Shown: in pieces, positions 45,374-55,526 of the stretch | How positions within the stretch are numbered: the first letter of the stretch is position 1 | How the letters are laid out: every line of letters starts with the position of its first letter | Source of the DNA: Bacteroidota bacterium | Lineage (GTDB): Bacteria > Bacteroidota > Rhodothermia > Rhodothermales > UBA10348 | Reading direction: 5' to 3' | Assembly (NCBI GenBank): GCA_022567305.1 | Contig: JADFHF010000014.1 | Span: forward strand, 1 to 64,000 | DNA: 64,000 nucleotides | Notes under the pieces: generated by a model | Database searches by the model: none | What the model was told of the DNA's origin: nothing | The model's input: only the letters and a program-made list of their open reading frames with translations | Translations under genes and position numbers: made by a program

Positions 45374-46117
45374 ATGGCGAGTACTTTCGATCCAGCAGAA
45401 CTACACATCCTGGTCGTAGATGACGAAGAGGATATCGTAGAGGTCGTTGGACATTTCCTAAAACAGGAGAATTTCAACGTCCACAAGGCCTATTCTGGAA
45501 CCGAGGCTCTTGAAAAAGCATCGCCAGAAATTGACTTAATCGTTCTCGACATCATGCTTCCGGAAATGGATGGATACGAGGTTTGCAGGCGACTTCGATC
45601 TCGGGTCGAAACCGAGATGATCCCCATCATTTTCCTTTCTGCCAAAAGTGAAGAAGATGATCAGATCAAAGGCCTTATGCTCGGCGCAGATGCTTATTTG
45701 ACCAAACCCGTGTCACCACAGGTTATTGTCGCTCATGTAAAAGCCGTTCTTCGGCGATCTGGAATTGAAGAAAGTCGCACGTTAACGGTTAATAATCTGA
45801 CCATCTATGAGGATGAATACCGGGCCTCGTTGGACGGTAAAGATCTCGGCCTCACACTCACTGAGTTCGAATTGGTCCGATATTTAGTTCGTCATCCCAG
45901 AAAGGCCTTTACTCGTCAGCAGCTTCTCGAGACCATTTGGAAGGATGCCATGATGGTTACCGAACGTACGGTCGATGCACACATTAAGAACCTTCGGGAG
46001 AAGCTCGGCTCATTTGCTCAGCATATTCAGACGGTACGAGGCGTTGGATACCGATTCGTAAAGGAAGAAGGTGCTTCGGAAGAGCGTGTCCAAGAGGAGA
46101 ACGTCAACGACGAATAG
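45374..46117 (+). CDS. OmpR/PhoB-family response regulator
   Basis: 247 residues from the ATG at 45374; the open frame extends upstream into alr but without family sequence. Receiver domain: acidic pair Asp16/Asp17 (LVVDDEED), phospho-acceptor Asp59 (LIVLDIMLPEMDG), Ser in FLSAKSEED and Lys in YLTKPVSP. The C-terminal winged helix (about 145-235) has LTEFELVRYLVRHPRKAFTR and VDAHIKNLREKLG. The partner histidine kinase follows 70 bp downstream. Similar in style to PhoB; the regulon is unknown. Confidence 0.93.
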   Translation: MASTFDPAELHILVVDDEEDIVEVVGHFLKQENFNVHKAYSGTEALEKASPEIDLIVLDIMLPEMDGYEVCRRLRSRVETEMIPIIFLSAKSEEDDQIKGLMLGADAYLTKPVSPQVIVAHVKAVLRRSGIEESRTLTVNNLTIYEDEYRASLDGKDLGLTLTEFELVRYLVRHPRKAFTRQQLLETIWKDAMMVTERTVDAHIKNLREKLGSFAQHIQTVRGVGYRFVKEEGASEERVQEENVNDE

Positions 46118-46187
46118 GCTGAACGGGCTGCATTCCCGTTCGATTCCTCTCAATCCTGATTGATTCAAACCGACCGGCCCCCTCCCC

Positions 46188-47660
46188 GTGTCTTCTTCAT
46201 TCCGATTAGCCCTGGACCGATTGTTCATGACGTTCTATCCAAGGCGTGCCTCGACGCAAGCCTGGATGAGTCTAACGTTGTTGTTCTTCGTGGGAATGGC
46301 TGTGGTGGCGGTGGCTCTTTATTTCACTTTCATTCTTCGGAATGAAATCCAGGTCGCCTTCCAACAAACCATGTCGGGACAGGTGTCTCGGACTGCGCAA
46401 ACAGTGGCAGCGGCTGAAAACGAATACGACCGCCTGGAGACCATTCGCGATATTGCCCGATTTTCGAATCTTCGGGTCACGGTTATGGACGGCGATCGAC
46501 TCCTGTTAGACATTTTTGATGATGAGCAGATTGAAAATGCCTCGCTCGAAACGCGAGAAGAAATGGAGCTATCGATCCCTGGAGAAACCAAGTTTGCAGA
46601 GCGCGATGAAAATGGGCTTCACATGTATTACGCGGCAACGAAGCTCGAGAACTCTGGACTGATTGTTCGGATTGGTCAATCTGAACCACCCTTGTTTGCG
46701 CTGATTCAGAGGATGCAGGTCACGCTGGGTGTAGCCATGATCATGGCCCTCCTCTTGGCCGTTTTAGGAAGCTGGATAGCTGCTAAGCAGGTCACGGAGC
46801 CGCTAAAAGCGATTAGTAGAAGTGCCCGCTCCATCAGCGCCGGAGACCTCCAGGAAATAATCGAAGTTGACTCACGGGCTGCTGAATTTCAGGATCTCGC
46901 CGAAAGCCTGAACCACATGTCGACTGCCTTCCGCGAGAAGATCGAAGAACTCGAGCGATTGGCACATCTACAGAATGAGTTCATAGGAAATGTCTCGCAC
47001 GAGGTTCGAAACCCAATCTTTTCTGTAGGCGGATATCTGGAGGCGCTGTCGGCCGGCAATTTGACGGCGGATCAGAGAAGATTTTATGCGGAGAAGGGAC
47101 TTTTGAATCTGGAACGGCTGAATAACTTGTTCACCGACCTGATCGAAATTGCTCGACTCGAATTCAGAGAGGATCTCATCAAACCGAGTGTATTCGATCT
47201 AAAGGAATTGGCCGGAGACATTTACGAGTTTGAAATAGGAAAGGCAGACGAAAAAGGATTGGACCTCGTATTTGAAAGTCCATCACTAGAAGTCGTCGGA
47301 GACCGGGCCAGGATTCGACAAGTCATTATCAATCTCATTGAAAACGCGATCGCGTATTCCGATCAGGGCTCGGTACGCTTTACCTATCGACGACATCTGG
47401 ACAAAGTGCGAATCGAAGTCAGCGACACGGGACGAGGAATTCCGAAGGAGCATCTGGAAAAAATCTTTCAGCGGTTTCACCGGGTAGACCCGGATCGATC
47501 CAGGAAGAGCGGCGGCACTGGACTTGGACTCAGTATTGTGAAACAGATTCTGCATGCCCACGGCGAAAATATTCAAGTAGAGAGCACTCCGGGAAGCGGA
47601 ACACGCTTTTGGTTTGAACTCCCACATGCGGAGGAACCGTTCACAGAAAGTCATACGTAG
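46188..47660 (+). CDS. Membrane sensor histidine kinase (PhoR-like)
   Basis: 490 residues from a GTG; an ATG at 46227 (residue 14) is an alternative. Membrane helix 1 at about 27-50, a roughly 130-residue periplasmic sensor, membrane helix 2 at about 182-203 (ATLGVAMI-like VTLGVAMIMALLLAVLGSW), HAMP to about 255, then HisKA with phosphorylated His271 (FIGNVSHEVRNPIFS) and HATPase with N box VIINLIENAI, G1 SDTGRGIP, F box IFQRFHRVDPD and G2 GTGLGLSIV. It should phosphorylate the regulator just upstream. A terminator follows. Confidence 0.93.
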   Translation: MSSSFRLALDRLFMTFYPRRASTQAWMSLTLLFFVGMAVVAVALYFTFILRNEIQVAFQQTMSGQVSRTAQTVAAAENEYDRLETIRDIARFSNLRVTVMDGDRLLLDIFDDEQIENASLETREEMELSIPGETKFAERDENGLHMYYAATKLENSGLIVRIGQSEPPLFALIQRMQVTLGVAMIMALLLAVLGSWIAAKQVTEPLKAISRSARSISAGDLQEIIEVDSRAAEFQDLAESLNHMSTAFREKIEELERLAHLQNEFIGNVSHEVRNPIFSVGGYLEALSAGNLTADQRRFYAEKGLLNLERLNNLFTDLIEIARLEFREDLIKPSVFDLKELAGDIYEFEIGKADEKGLDLVFESPSLEVVGDRARIRQVIINLIENAIAYSDQGSVRFTYRRHLDKVRIEVSDTGRGIPKEHLEKIFQRFHRVDPDRSRKSGGTGLGLSIVKQILHAHGENIQVESTPGSGTRFWFELPHAEEPFTESHT

Positions 47661-47678
47661 TTCTTCTTATATGCCCTC

Positions 47679-47704
47679 TATGGTCCCAATAGGCCATATT
47701 TTTC
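47679..47704 (+). terminator. Intrinsic terminator after histidine kinase
   Basis: TATGGTC (47679-47685) pairs with GGCCATA (47692-47698) with one wobble around a CCAATA loop, followed by TTTTT. It lies 18 bp after the kinase stop. The remaining gap to 47966 holds no gene apart from a 13-bp tandem repeat at 47848-47873. Confidence 0.75.
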
Positions 47705-47847
47705 GGAAAATCAGGTCTCAGCCTGGTTCATTTTTTCGGGAAGATTCATCCCGTCGTGTCTTAAATCCGCAAACAATTTCGTATCTATAACGTAGATGAT
47801 GTGACTCCAGAAAATGCCCACAACCCGTTTCTCGGATGGTTTTCCTG

Positions 47848-47873
47848 ATTTCTGATCGTAATTTCTGATCGTT
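47848..47873. repeat. Tandem repeat, two 13-bp units
   Basis: ATTTCTGATCGTA is followed directly by ATTTCTGATCGTT, one mismatch in 13. It lies in the 306-bp non-coding region before the E1 dehydrogenase gene. Confidence 0.75.
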
Positions 47874-47966
47874 ATTGAGGGGACTGTTCACGAAATCACT
47901 CTATATTCCCGTTTTTGAGGTCCGATCCTTGTGGGCTCATGAGCGACTCAGGAAGTCTTACGGATT

Positions 47967-50120
47967 ATGGCCAGAACGACGAAAACGAAAGAATCTCAAG
48001 CCGATCGCGTGTCAGAATCCGTGTCAGATTCCTTTTCGTCCGGTAATGGTACGCTAGATTCGAGCGATCTGGACCTTTCTTCTATCCTGGAGTCCGATCT
48101 GGAGATTCACGCTGTCGGCCCTGCTGATTTCGAGACGGATACGCTGCTGCATGTGTACAGAACCATGCTGACATCGCGCCGCCTCGATGAAAAAATGCTC
48201 ACCTTGCTGAAGCAGGGGAAAGGATTCTTCCATATCGGATGCGCTGGGCATGAAGCGACTCAAGCGGCCACGGGACTCCTTCTTAAACCGGGTCACGATT
48301 GGTTCAATCTCTACTATAGAGACCTAACCAATTATCTGATGCTCGACGGCACACCTGAAGAGGTAATGCTCCTCCACTATTCAAAGGCAAGCGACCCGAA
48401 TAGTGGTGGCCGGCAAATGTCAGAGCATTACAGCAGTCCCGAACGATTCATTCTTCCCCTTTCGTCTTCGGTTGGTTCACAGTTTTTACCGACGGTCGGG
48501 TGTGGGTTGGCGCTGCAGTACCAGGAGACGGATGCGCTGGCATTTTGCTCGTGCGGTGATGGAGCCACCTCGCAGGGGGATTTCCATGAGGCTCTAAACT
48601 GGTCAGCACGCTCTGATCTGCCCGTGTTCTTTCTGGTCCAGGATAACAAGTATGCCATTTCGGTCCCAGTTGAAGATCAGACCGCAGGGGGCACAGCATT
48701 TAAATTAGCCCGTGGATATGAAGGGCTCAGTCGAATCGTTGCAGACGGCACGGATTTCTTTGAGATGTACGCCGTTGCTAAGGCGACCATTGAACACATT
48801 CGAAGCGGCAACGGACCCGTCTGTGTTGTCGCAAACGTAGTGCGGCTTCTCCCTCATTCATCGTCAGACGATCACGCTAAATATCGCACCCCCGACGAGC
48901 TCAAAGAGGATCGGGACCAGGATCCCATTGTGCGCTTAGAGGATACGCTTCGGGACGCGAATATTCTGACGGATGAACTTATTGAAGAGATGCGTGCTGA
49001 AGTCACCTCGACCGTGGAAGCGGCGTCAACGTGGGCCGATGCCCAGGCCGACCCTGAGCCGGAATCCGCCACACGACATGTCTACTTCGAAGGAAAATTG
49101 GATCTAGCGTACGAAAGTTCCGAACCATCGGGCGAAACCATTGTGCTTGTTGATGCCATCAATCATGCGCTGCATGAAGAGATGGAGCGAAATGACAAAA
49201 TGGTGATCTACGGAGAAGATGTAGCGGGAGACAAAGGTGGCGTATTTACTGCAACTAGAGACCTTACGGATCGATTTGGTGCGGATCGCTGCTTTAACTC
49301 CCCGCTTGCAGAGGCGTCGATCGTCGGAACGGCGGTTGGCCTGGCCGCAGCCGGTTATAAACCGGTTGTCGAAATTCAATTCGCCGATTATATCTGGCCG
49401 GCGATGCAGATGCTCCGAAATCAGGTGGCGTCTTTCAGGTATCGTTCAGACGGTGCGTGGGGATGCCCGATGGTTATTCGCGTGCCGACGGGTGGATACA
49501 TTCACGGAGGGCCTTGCCATTCCCAGAATATCGAAGGTCTCTTCGCGCACTGGCCGGGACTTTTGGTTGCATTCCCGTCAAATGCCGCTGACGCGAAGGG
49601 CCTCCTGAAAACGGCAATTCGAATGGAAGATCCTATTATCTTCCTTGAGCATAAAGGACTCTATCGCTCGGCTGCGGCGCGGTCTCCGGAGCCGGATTCC
49701 GATTACCTCCTCCCATTTGGAAAAGCGAACGTCGTCAAAACGGGCACGGATGTTACCATCGTCACGTACGGGATGATGGTGCACAAATCGGTGGCCGCCG
49801 CCCGGCAACTCGAAAGCGAGGGCATCTCGGTCGAAATCATCGACCTTAGAACGATCCTGCCTATGGATAGCGAAACAATCTTTGCATCTGTTGAAAAGAC
49901 GAACCGGGCACTTATCGTTTACGAGGATCACGAATTCGGTGGATTCGGAGCAGAGATATCTGCACAGCTGGCGGATAAAATGTTCGGGTCGCTGGACGCA
50001 CCCATTCGCCGTGTAGCCGGAAAATTTGCATATATTGGATTCGCTGATCCGATCGAACGCGCCCTTCTACCTCAGGACGAAGACATTCTGAACGCCGTAC
50101 GCTCTCTGGCAGCGTATTGA
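47967..50120 (+). CDS. Fused alpha-beta E1 subunit of a 2-oxoacid dehydrogenase (branched-chain/pyruvate type)
   Basis: 717 residues combining both E1 chains. The alpha part (about 55-360) has TSRRLDEKMLTLLKQGKGFF, a TPP-binding motif CSCGDGATSQGDFHEALN...QDNKYAISVP, and LLPHSSSDDHAKYR. The beta part (about 395-717) has IYGEDVAGDKGGVFTATRDL, RCFNSPLAEASIVGTAVG, EIQFADYIWPAMQ and YEDHEFGGFGAEI. It decarboxylates a 2-oxoacid with TPP and passes the acyl group to an E2 encoded elsewhere. LPHSSSDDHAKYR favours a branched-chain 2-oxoacid substrate, but pyruvate is possible. The N-terminal 50 residues are Ser- and acid-rich. It needs the cofactor whose uptake is regulated by the riboswitch at 33919-33999. 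Confidence 0.93.
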   Translation: MARTTKTKESQADRVSESVSDSFSSGNGTLDSSDLDLSSILESDLEIHAVGPADFETDTLLHVYRTMLTSRRLDEKMLTLLKQGKGFFHIGCAGHEATQAATGLLLKPGHDWFNLYYRDLTNYLMLDGTPEEVMLLHYSKASDPNSGGRQMSEHYSSPERFILPLSSSVGSQFLPTVGCGLALQYQETDALAFCSCGDGATSQGDFHEALNWSARSDLPVFFLVQDNKYAISVPVEDQTAGGTAFKLARGYEGLSRIVADGTDFFEMYAVAKATIEHIRSGNGPVCVVANVVRLLPHSSSDDHAKYRTPDELKEDRDQDPIVRLEDTLRDANILTDELIEEMRAEVTSTVEAASTWADAQADPEPESATRHVYFEGKLDLAYESSEPSGETIVLVDAINHALHEEMERNDKMVIYGEDVAGDKGGVFTATRDLTDRFGADRCFNSPLAEASIVGTAVGLAAAGYKPVVEIQFADYIWPAMQMLRNQVASFRYRSDGAWGCPMVIRVPTGGYIHGGPCHSQNIEGLFAHWPGLLVAFPSNAADAKGLLKTAIRMEDPIIFLEHKGLYRSAAARSPEPDSDYLLPFGKANVVKTGTDVTIVTYGMMVHKSVAAARQLESEGISVEIIDLRTILPMDSETIFASVEKTNRALIVYEDHEFGGFGAEISAQLADKMFGSLDAPIRRVAGKFAYIGFADPIERALLPQDEDILNAVRSLAAY

Positions 50121-50167
50121 CAGATCCAGATCGTCAGGTGTAGCGATTTCAGCGCGGCGATGATGAC

Positions 50168-51331
50168 TTAGACCGAGTCGAGCACCCCTTTCAAATCGTT
50201 GATAAGGTCATCGACGTCCTCGATCCCTACCGAGACCCGAATCAAACTGTCATGGAGTCCGGCGGCCCGTCGCTCGTCTGCTGGTATCGAAGCGTGAGTC
50301 ATGGTCGCCGGATGATTGATTAGACTTTCTACGCCCCCCAGGCTTTCGGCAAGCGTGAACAATTCAGTTCCGGACAAAACTTTCATCGCCGTCTCGATTC
50401 GCTCGTCGACGAGCAAGAAGGATAGCATCCCTCCAAACGCATCCATTTGTTCCTTGGCAGTTTCATGACCCGGATTGGACGGGAGGCCCGGGTAATAAAC
50501 CGTTCCCACCTTGGCGTGCGACTCCAGAAATGTCGCAATTTCGGAGGCGTTCTCGGAGTGGCGCTGCATGCGTACGTGGAGCGTCTTCGTCCCACGAAGC
50601 GTCAGAAAACAATCCATTGGACCGGGTACGGCGCCGGCGCTTTTTACCAGGAATCGTAGCCGCTCGGCCCAGTCATCGTTGCTCGTACAAACAGCCCCTC
50701 CGATCACGTCGGAGTGGCCACCAATGTACTTCGTGGTCGAGTGGAGAACCATGTCGACTCCGTGCTCCAGGGGACGTTGCAAGATTGGAGTAGCGTATGT
50801 GTTATCGACTACGGATACGGCCCCGCTTTCACGAGCAAGTATCGCGAGAGCCTTGATATCAACGATTTTACACAGCGGATTGGTGGGTGTCTCAATCCAA
50901 ATGAGCTTGGTGGATACCTTTAAATTCTTTCTCACCGTGTCCAAAGAGGACATGTCAATGAAATCAGACTCGATTCCGAATGGACCAAAGACCTGACGAA
51001 TTAGACGATAGGTCCCCCCGTAGAGGTCGTTTGACGCCAATATGTGATCGCCGGGTTTGAGACACTTGATAATGGCATCGGTAGCCGCCACTCCGGAAGA
51101 AAAGCAGATGCCATGTTTAGCACCCTCCAACCCCGCCAGGTTGGCCTCCAGTGCCGAGCGTGTAGGATTCGTGACCCGTCCGTATTCGTACCCCTTGTTC
51201 ACACCCGGTGCTTCCTGTACATACGTGGACGTTTGATACACCGGAGTCATTATCGCCCCGGTCGCCGGATCCGGTTGCTGACCGGCGTGGACTGCCAGCG
51301 TACCCAGTCCCAATTTTATTTCAGAAGCCAT
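50168..51331 (-). CDS. Cystathionine gamma-synthase/lyase-family PLP enzyme
   Basis: The frame opens at 51421, but MASEIKLGLGTLAVHAGQQPD at the ATG of 51331 is the usual start, giving 387 residues. The PLP-binding lysine is Lys201 in VLHSTTKYIGGHSDVIGG; YEYGRVTNPTRSALE and SSGVAATDAI contact the cofactor phosphate; SLGGVESLINHPATMTHASI is the C-terminal signature. Members perform gamma-replacement (methionine synthesis) or gamma/beta-elimination (transsulfuration); these cannot be separated by eye. It is convergent with the E1 dehydrogenase gene. A terminator lies between it and the TPR gene upstream. Confidence 0.93.
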   Translation of the reverse strand: MASEIKLGLGTLAVHAGQQPDPATGAIMTPVYQTSTYVQEAPGVNKGYEYGRVTNPTRSALEANLAGLEGAKHGICFSSGVAATDAIIKCLKPGDHILASNDLYGGTYRLIRQVFGPFGIESDFIDMSSLDTVRKNLKVSTKLIWIETPTNPLCKIVDIKALAILARESGAVSVVDNTYATPILQRPLEHGVDMVLHSTTKYIGGHSDVIGGAVCTSNDDWAERLRFLVKSAGAVPGPMDCFLTLRGTKTLHVRMQRHSENASEIATFLESHAKVGTVYYPGLPSNPGHETAKEQMDAFGGMLSFLLVDERIETAMKVLSGTELFTLAESLGGVESLINHPATMTHASIPADERRAAGLHDSLIRVSVGIEDVDDLINDLKGVLDSV

Positions 51332-51419
51332 AGCCATTCTCCCCCGGAGCGTTACGTTGTGATTTACACAGAAATTCGAGGCATCCGAATCCAGACGAAC
51401 CGCTGCCCGACTCAGAAAC

Positions 51420-51450
51420 AAGTCCGGACCTCCCTGGGAAGCCCGGACTT
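51420..51450 (-). terminator. Intrinsic terminator after TPR lipoprotein gene
   Basis: The arms AAGTCCGG and CCGGACTT (51420-51427, 51443-51450) enclose an inner stem CTTCC/GGAGG. On the minus strand the hairpin lies 43 bp past the TPR gene stop and is followed by GTTTCTG, a weak T-tract. Confidence 0.6.
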
Positions 51451-51493
51451 ATGAGATTCGGTCGACGGTACGCTAAGAAAGGTGTGGGCGCTC

Positions 51494-52705
51494 CTAGCCA
51501 TCCGACGTATCATCGAAACCCGCACATGCGGAAACCGCTTCTGCGAGGTCAGTATGATCCGTCTGAACGTATGACTGAAAGAGTGCCATACAGACGTCCG
51601 TTGGATCGTCTCCGGAAGCTTCAAAGAGCGTCTTGGCCCTCTCAAGAGGGCTTACGGCCTTAGCGAACAGATCTCTTCGCTCGTCGGCTAGTGCGTTGAT
51701 CTCGGTATCCGCTTCAGAGATTTCGTCGGACGACATCGAGTCACGATTCGCTCTCAGCTGATCGTCCAGTTCCGTGATTTGCTCATTCACAGCAACAGCC
51801 TGATTGATGTAAGCCGCACCCAGATTATAGTGTGCGTTTCCGTACTCCGGATCGATGCCTAATGCGGCAATCAGTTGTACGATCGCCTCGTCATACCGCT
51901 CTACTTGAACGAGAAGTGATCCGTAGTTGTACCTAAACAATTTGTTATCGGGGTCGCGCTCCACGGCGCTCCCGTACATCTCCATGGCACGATCAATTTG
52001 GCCAGCCAACTGAAATGCATTCAGGAGCTCGGTTTGAAGATCGACATCGTCAGGATAAAAGGAACTGGCCTGTTCAAGCAGATCTATTGAATCGCCAAAG
52101 CGATCATTTGCCTGGTAGAGACTCGCCAGGAATCGATAGGTGTCCACGTCCGTGTCTCCTTTTTCGAGTGCCATCTCGAACGGTCCGATGGCCTCATTGG
52201 AGCGATTCGCGTTCATGAGTGAATAGGCCTGATTGACGTACGCACTCGCCGAGTCCGGTTGTATCGCCGAAGCCGTCTGGAAATAGGTAACAGACGAGTT
52301 GTACTCGCTTTCCTGATTCTTGCCGCGATTGAATGCCTGAGTTCCTCGCTGAAACTCGTTCTGATAAGCAAATCGAAGAGCCAACGTGACTTCGTCCGCC
52401 AAAGTCGGGTCCAATTCAACCGTGCGCTCATACGCGTCAAGCATTTCCATGATCAGATTGGTATGCTCCGTTACATCGGGCGTAGCCAAGGCTTTCTCAG
52501 AAAGAACACGGCCTTTCAGCTGGTACGCTTCGACGTTGTTGGGATCGTTCGAAAGAGCTATACCTAGATTTTCCAGGGCACGATCGTAATTCTTGTTTCT
52601 GAGATTCAACTTAGCTCCTTCCACATTCGGATCGCTGGAACATCCGTCCGCCGCGACTAGGAAGATGAAGGAGAACAGAAGAGCTATGATGGGAAGTCGC
52701 TTCAT
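51494..52705 (-). CDS. TPR-repeat lipoprotein
   Basis: 403 residues with a lipoprotein signal (FSFIFLVAADGC, Cys22). At least seven tetratricopeptide units follow, for instance AKLNLRNKNYDRALENLGIA, AYVNQAYSLMNANRSNEAIG and YGSLLVQVERYDEAIVQLIA. A Glu/Asp-rich helix near 305-340 (INQAVAVNEQITELDDQLRA) interrupts the series, possibly a coiled coil. Such lipoproteins act as scaffolds in envelope complexes; the partner is unknown. It is followed by a terminator and is probably monocistronic. Confidence 0.88.
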   Translation of the reverse strand: MKRLPIIALLFSFIFLVAADGCSSDPNVEGAKLNLRNKNYDRALENLGIALSNDPNNVEAYQLKGRVLSEKALATPDVTEHTNLIMEMLDAYERTVELDPTLADEVTLALRFAYQNEFQRGTQAFNRGKNQESEYNSSVTYFQTASAIQPDSASAYVNQAYSLMNANRSNEAIGPFEMALEKGDTDVDTYRFLASLYQANDRFGDSIDLLEQASSFYPDDVDLQTELLNAFQLAGQIDRAMEMYGSAVERDPDNKLFRYNYGSLLVQVERYDEAIVQLIAALGIDPEYGNAHYNLGAAYINQAVAVNEQITELDDQLRANRDSMSSDEISEADTEINALADERRDLFAKAVSPLERAKTLFEASGDDPTDVCMALFQSYVQTDHTDLAEAVSACAGFDDTSDG

Positions 52706-52934
52706 GATATTATCCGATGATCTTGTACTGTCGTCGAGTCGGGCACCTGAATCGATGGCGGGATTCCAGGTTCAGGTTACTTTGCTGCAATACTTCTTAC
52801 CGTAATGTCTTACAGAAATCTCATACGGCGAATGGATGAAAACGGTCCATCCGCGTATAAAATATTGGAGTGATGAAATTAATATTACGATTGAGTTCAT
52901 ACAACCGTTAATAAAGAGTTCTTAGTCTATCCAC

Positions 52935-54002
52935 GTGAACCAGACGAAAGACCCCTCGAGACCGTCAATGTTGTTGGGAGAGCATAATAAGCCATATAAC
53001 CAGGCCGTACGAGTATTTCTGAATGGGCTGTTTGATTACGCGGGCCTGTTTCCGCCGGCTTCTCTATCGCTCGAAGATGCCATGAGCAAATACGCGCAGT
53101 ATCGCCTTCAGCCCGATTCGTGGATGATTGGACCCTTCGTTTGTCACGTCTCCTCACTCAGTGACCTGGATGCGTTCGGCGATCTTTTTACCGTTTCGCC
53201 CCCGTTTCGGTTCAGTATTCTCACCCGGACGACCGAAGATTCCTCAAGTATGCGGCGGCGGCTGCAGGAAGACCTGGCGGAAATGAAACGATTTATCGAA
53301 CGACATTCGGGAAGAGTTTCTACAGAAATGATCGAAATGTGGGTTCCCCGGGACGCTAGCGAAGGTCCACGAAACGCGGAAGCCATGCTGTCTGAATTGC
53401 GCAGCCTCCAGAGGGAAAGCCCAGTCATTCTTGATTCGATTTTTTTGGAAGTATCGAGAGATGAGAACTTCGCTTTTCATCTCGAAAATGTGGCGTTGGC
53501 GATTGAATCGTCCGGGGAATCCGCTCCACGCTTCGGTCTCAAGCTCCGATGTGGAGGAATGGATGCATGCGCTTTTCCAACACCTGAGCACATCGCGGAA
53601 TTTCTGAAAATTGCGACGCGCCATCATGTGAGGTTCAAAGCAACCGCCGGCCTGCACCACCCGGTCCGGCACGTGGACGAGAATACAGGCTTCATGATGC
53701 ACGGATTCCTGAACGTGTTTTTCGCCGCCGCGCTCGACGCGGTTCATAATGTTGATACGAACACGCTTGTCCGGATTCTGAACGAGATGGATGCAGATGC
53801 CTTTGTTTTTTCCGACGAAGAAATTCGATGGCGCGATATGGCCGTCTCCACAAATGCCCTTGAACAGATACGTGAGCGGCTTGCCGTATCAATCGGTAGT
53901 TGCAGTTTCGATGATCCGAGACAAGATCTGGTCTCGCTCGAGTGGCTGACTCCGGAGAGTGTCGTCACCCACGAAAACACGCCTGACAACCGCCTTAACT
54001 AA
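52935..54002 (+). CDS. Conserved-looking protein of unknown function paired with fahA
   Basis: 355 residues from a GTG at 52935; an ATG at 52968 would remove eleven residues, and recognisable protein sequence ([20 protein letters not shown]) starts near residue 29. No signal or membrane segment. Repeating strand-helix units such as [37 protein letters not shown] and [21 protein letters not shown] suggest a TIM-barrel-like fold, with KLRCGG and KATAGLHH as likely active-site strands, but I cannot name an enzyme family. It ends 10 bp before the fumarylacetoacetase start, so the two are almost certainly co-transcribed, and a role in aromatic amino acid breakdown is the best guess. Confidence 0.75.
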   Translation: MNQTKDPSRPSMLLGEHNKPYNQAVRVFLNGLFDYAGLFPPASLSLEDAMSKYAQYRLQPDSWMIGPFVCHVSSLSDLDAFGDLFTVSPPFRFSILTRTTEDSSSMRRRLQEDLAEMKRFIERHSGRVSTEMIEMWVPRDASEGPRNAEAMLSELRSLQRESPVILDSIFLEVSRDENFAFHLENVALAIESSGESAPRFGLKLRCGGMDACAFPTPEHIAEFLKIATRHHVRFKATAGLHHPVRHVDENTGFMMHGFLNVFFAAALDAVHNVDTNTLVRILNEMDADAFVFSDEEIRWRDMAVSTNALEQIRERLAVSIGSCSFDDPRQDLVSLEWLTPESVVTHENTPDNRLN

Positions 54003-54012
54003 CGGAAACTTT

Positions 54013-55257
54013 ATGAGCCCAGTTCGCTCCTTCATTGATGTGCCTGTCGACCACGACTTCCCCATTCAGAACCTCCCTTATGGTGTTTTTGAGACGAAGA
54101 GTGGAAACAGGCCGTGCGTGGCCATTGGTGATTTTATCCTCGATTTGGCTACGCTTGAATCTGAGGGCCTCCTTCAGACCGAGCAAAAATTCTTCAGCGG
54201 AGATACACTCAATGCGTTCATGGAGGGTGGGCCTACGGCTTGGAAGGCCGTAAGAAGTCGACTTCAGGAGTTACTCTCATCAGAATCTGATGAACTCCGA
54301 GATGATGGCGATCTCAAATCCCGAACGCTCCACGACATGCCCTCGGTTCGCATGGTCTTGCCCGCATCCATCGGTGACTACACCGATTTTTATTCATCCC
54401 GCGAACATGCTACGAACGTGGGTACCATGTTTCGAGGTGCGGACAACGCCCTGATGGAGAACTGGCTCCACCTTCCTGTCGGCTATCACGGTAGAGCTAG
54501 TTCCATAATCGTTTCAGGTACGGACGTCCACCGACCGAAGGGTCAACTGAAACCGGAAAATGAACCACCTGTGCATGCTCCTTCTAAGTTGTTGGATTTT
54601 GAGTTGGAAATGGGATTCTTCGTGGGTCCCGGCAACCAGCTCGGGTATCCGATAGACATCCAGGATGCTGAGGATCACATTTTTGGATTCGTCCTCGTCA
54701 ACGACTGGAGTGCACGCGACATTCAGAAATGGGAATATGTGCCGCTCGGACCGTTCCTTGGGAAGAGCTTCGCAACGACGATCTCTCCATGGATCGTCAC
54801 GCTCGACGCTCTGGAACCCTTCCGATGTGCAGGACCGCCCCAGGACCCCGCCCCGCTTCCCTATCTGAATGGGTCCGAAAATGGAGCTTTCGATATCGTT
54901 CTGGAGGTCGGAATTCAGACGCCATCCATGTCAGAGCCATCCATTGTCTGCCAGTCAAATTTCAAATATCTCTACTGGTCAGCCGCACAGCAGCTTGCTC
55001 ATCATACGGTCAATGGCTGCAATACGCGGCCGGGAGATTTAATGGCATCCGGAACGATCAGCGGCTCCACTCCGGACAGCTATGGCTCGATGCTTGAACT
55101 TTCCTGGCGAGGCAGTAAACCGCTCTCTCTTTCTAATGGAGAGGAGCGAAAATTCATTCAGGACGAGGATCAGGTCATCATATCTGGATACGCCCAGGGC
55201 CCGGATTACCGGATTGGTTTTGGTGAAGCAGCGGGGACATTGCGTCCGGCTCGCTAA
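54013..55257 (+). CDS. fahA: Fumarylacetoacetase
   Basis: 414 residues from the ATG at 54013, preceded by GGAAAC; the frame extends upstream without family sequence. Catalytic features match the animal and bacterial enzyme: metal ligand Asp125 and catalytic His132 in [17 protein letters not shown], metal ligands in [12 protein letters not shown], and [20 protein letters not shown]. It cleaves fumarylacetoacetate to fumarate and acetoacetate, the last step of tyrosine and phenylalanine degradation, in the cytoplasm. The unknown gene upstream is in the same operon; homogentisate dioxygenase is not in the window. Confidence 0.95.
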   Translation: MSPVRSFIDVPVDHDFPIQNLPYGVFETKSGNRPCVAIGDFILDLATLESEGLLQTEQKFFSGDTLNAFMEGGPTAWKAVRSRLQELLSSESDELRDDGDLKSRTLHDMPSVRMVLPASIGDYTDFYSSREHATNVGTMFRGADNALMENWLHLPVGYHGRASSIIVSGTDVHRPKGQLKPENEPPVHAPSKLLDFELEMGFFVGPGNQLGYPIDIQDAEDHIFGFVLVNDWSARDIQKWEYVPLGPFLGKSFATTISPWIVTLDALEPFRCAGPPQDPAPLPYLNGSENGAFDIVLEVGIQTPSMSEPSIVCQSNFKYLYWSAAQQLAHHTVNGCNTRPGDLMASGTISGSTPDSYGSMLELSWRGSKPLSLSNGEERKFIQDEDQVIISGYAQGPDYRIGFGEAAGTLRPAR

Positions 55258-55526
55258 ACTGACATGCGGTCAGGTAGCTCAGGCCGAAATGGCACATCGG
55301 GTGGATCAGGTGCCGTCAATATTTCAGATTCTGGAATGGCGTAGCCGCTTGTGCGGCAATTTCTTCGGCAGTCTGTGCTGAAATGGCATGATGCACTTGT
55401 CGAAATGGCAGTTTTCGGCGATTGGCATCTCCCTTGCTACTTAATGGATTGAAGAATTTTACAACTCGGCTCCTCGACTGAGGACCCATTTATTTGAAAT
55501 AATATTGATCAATGGAGGTAATACCA

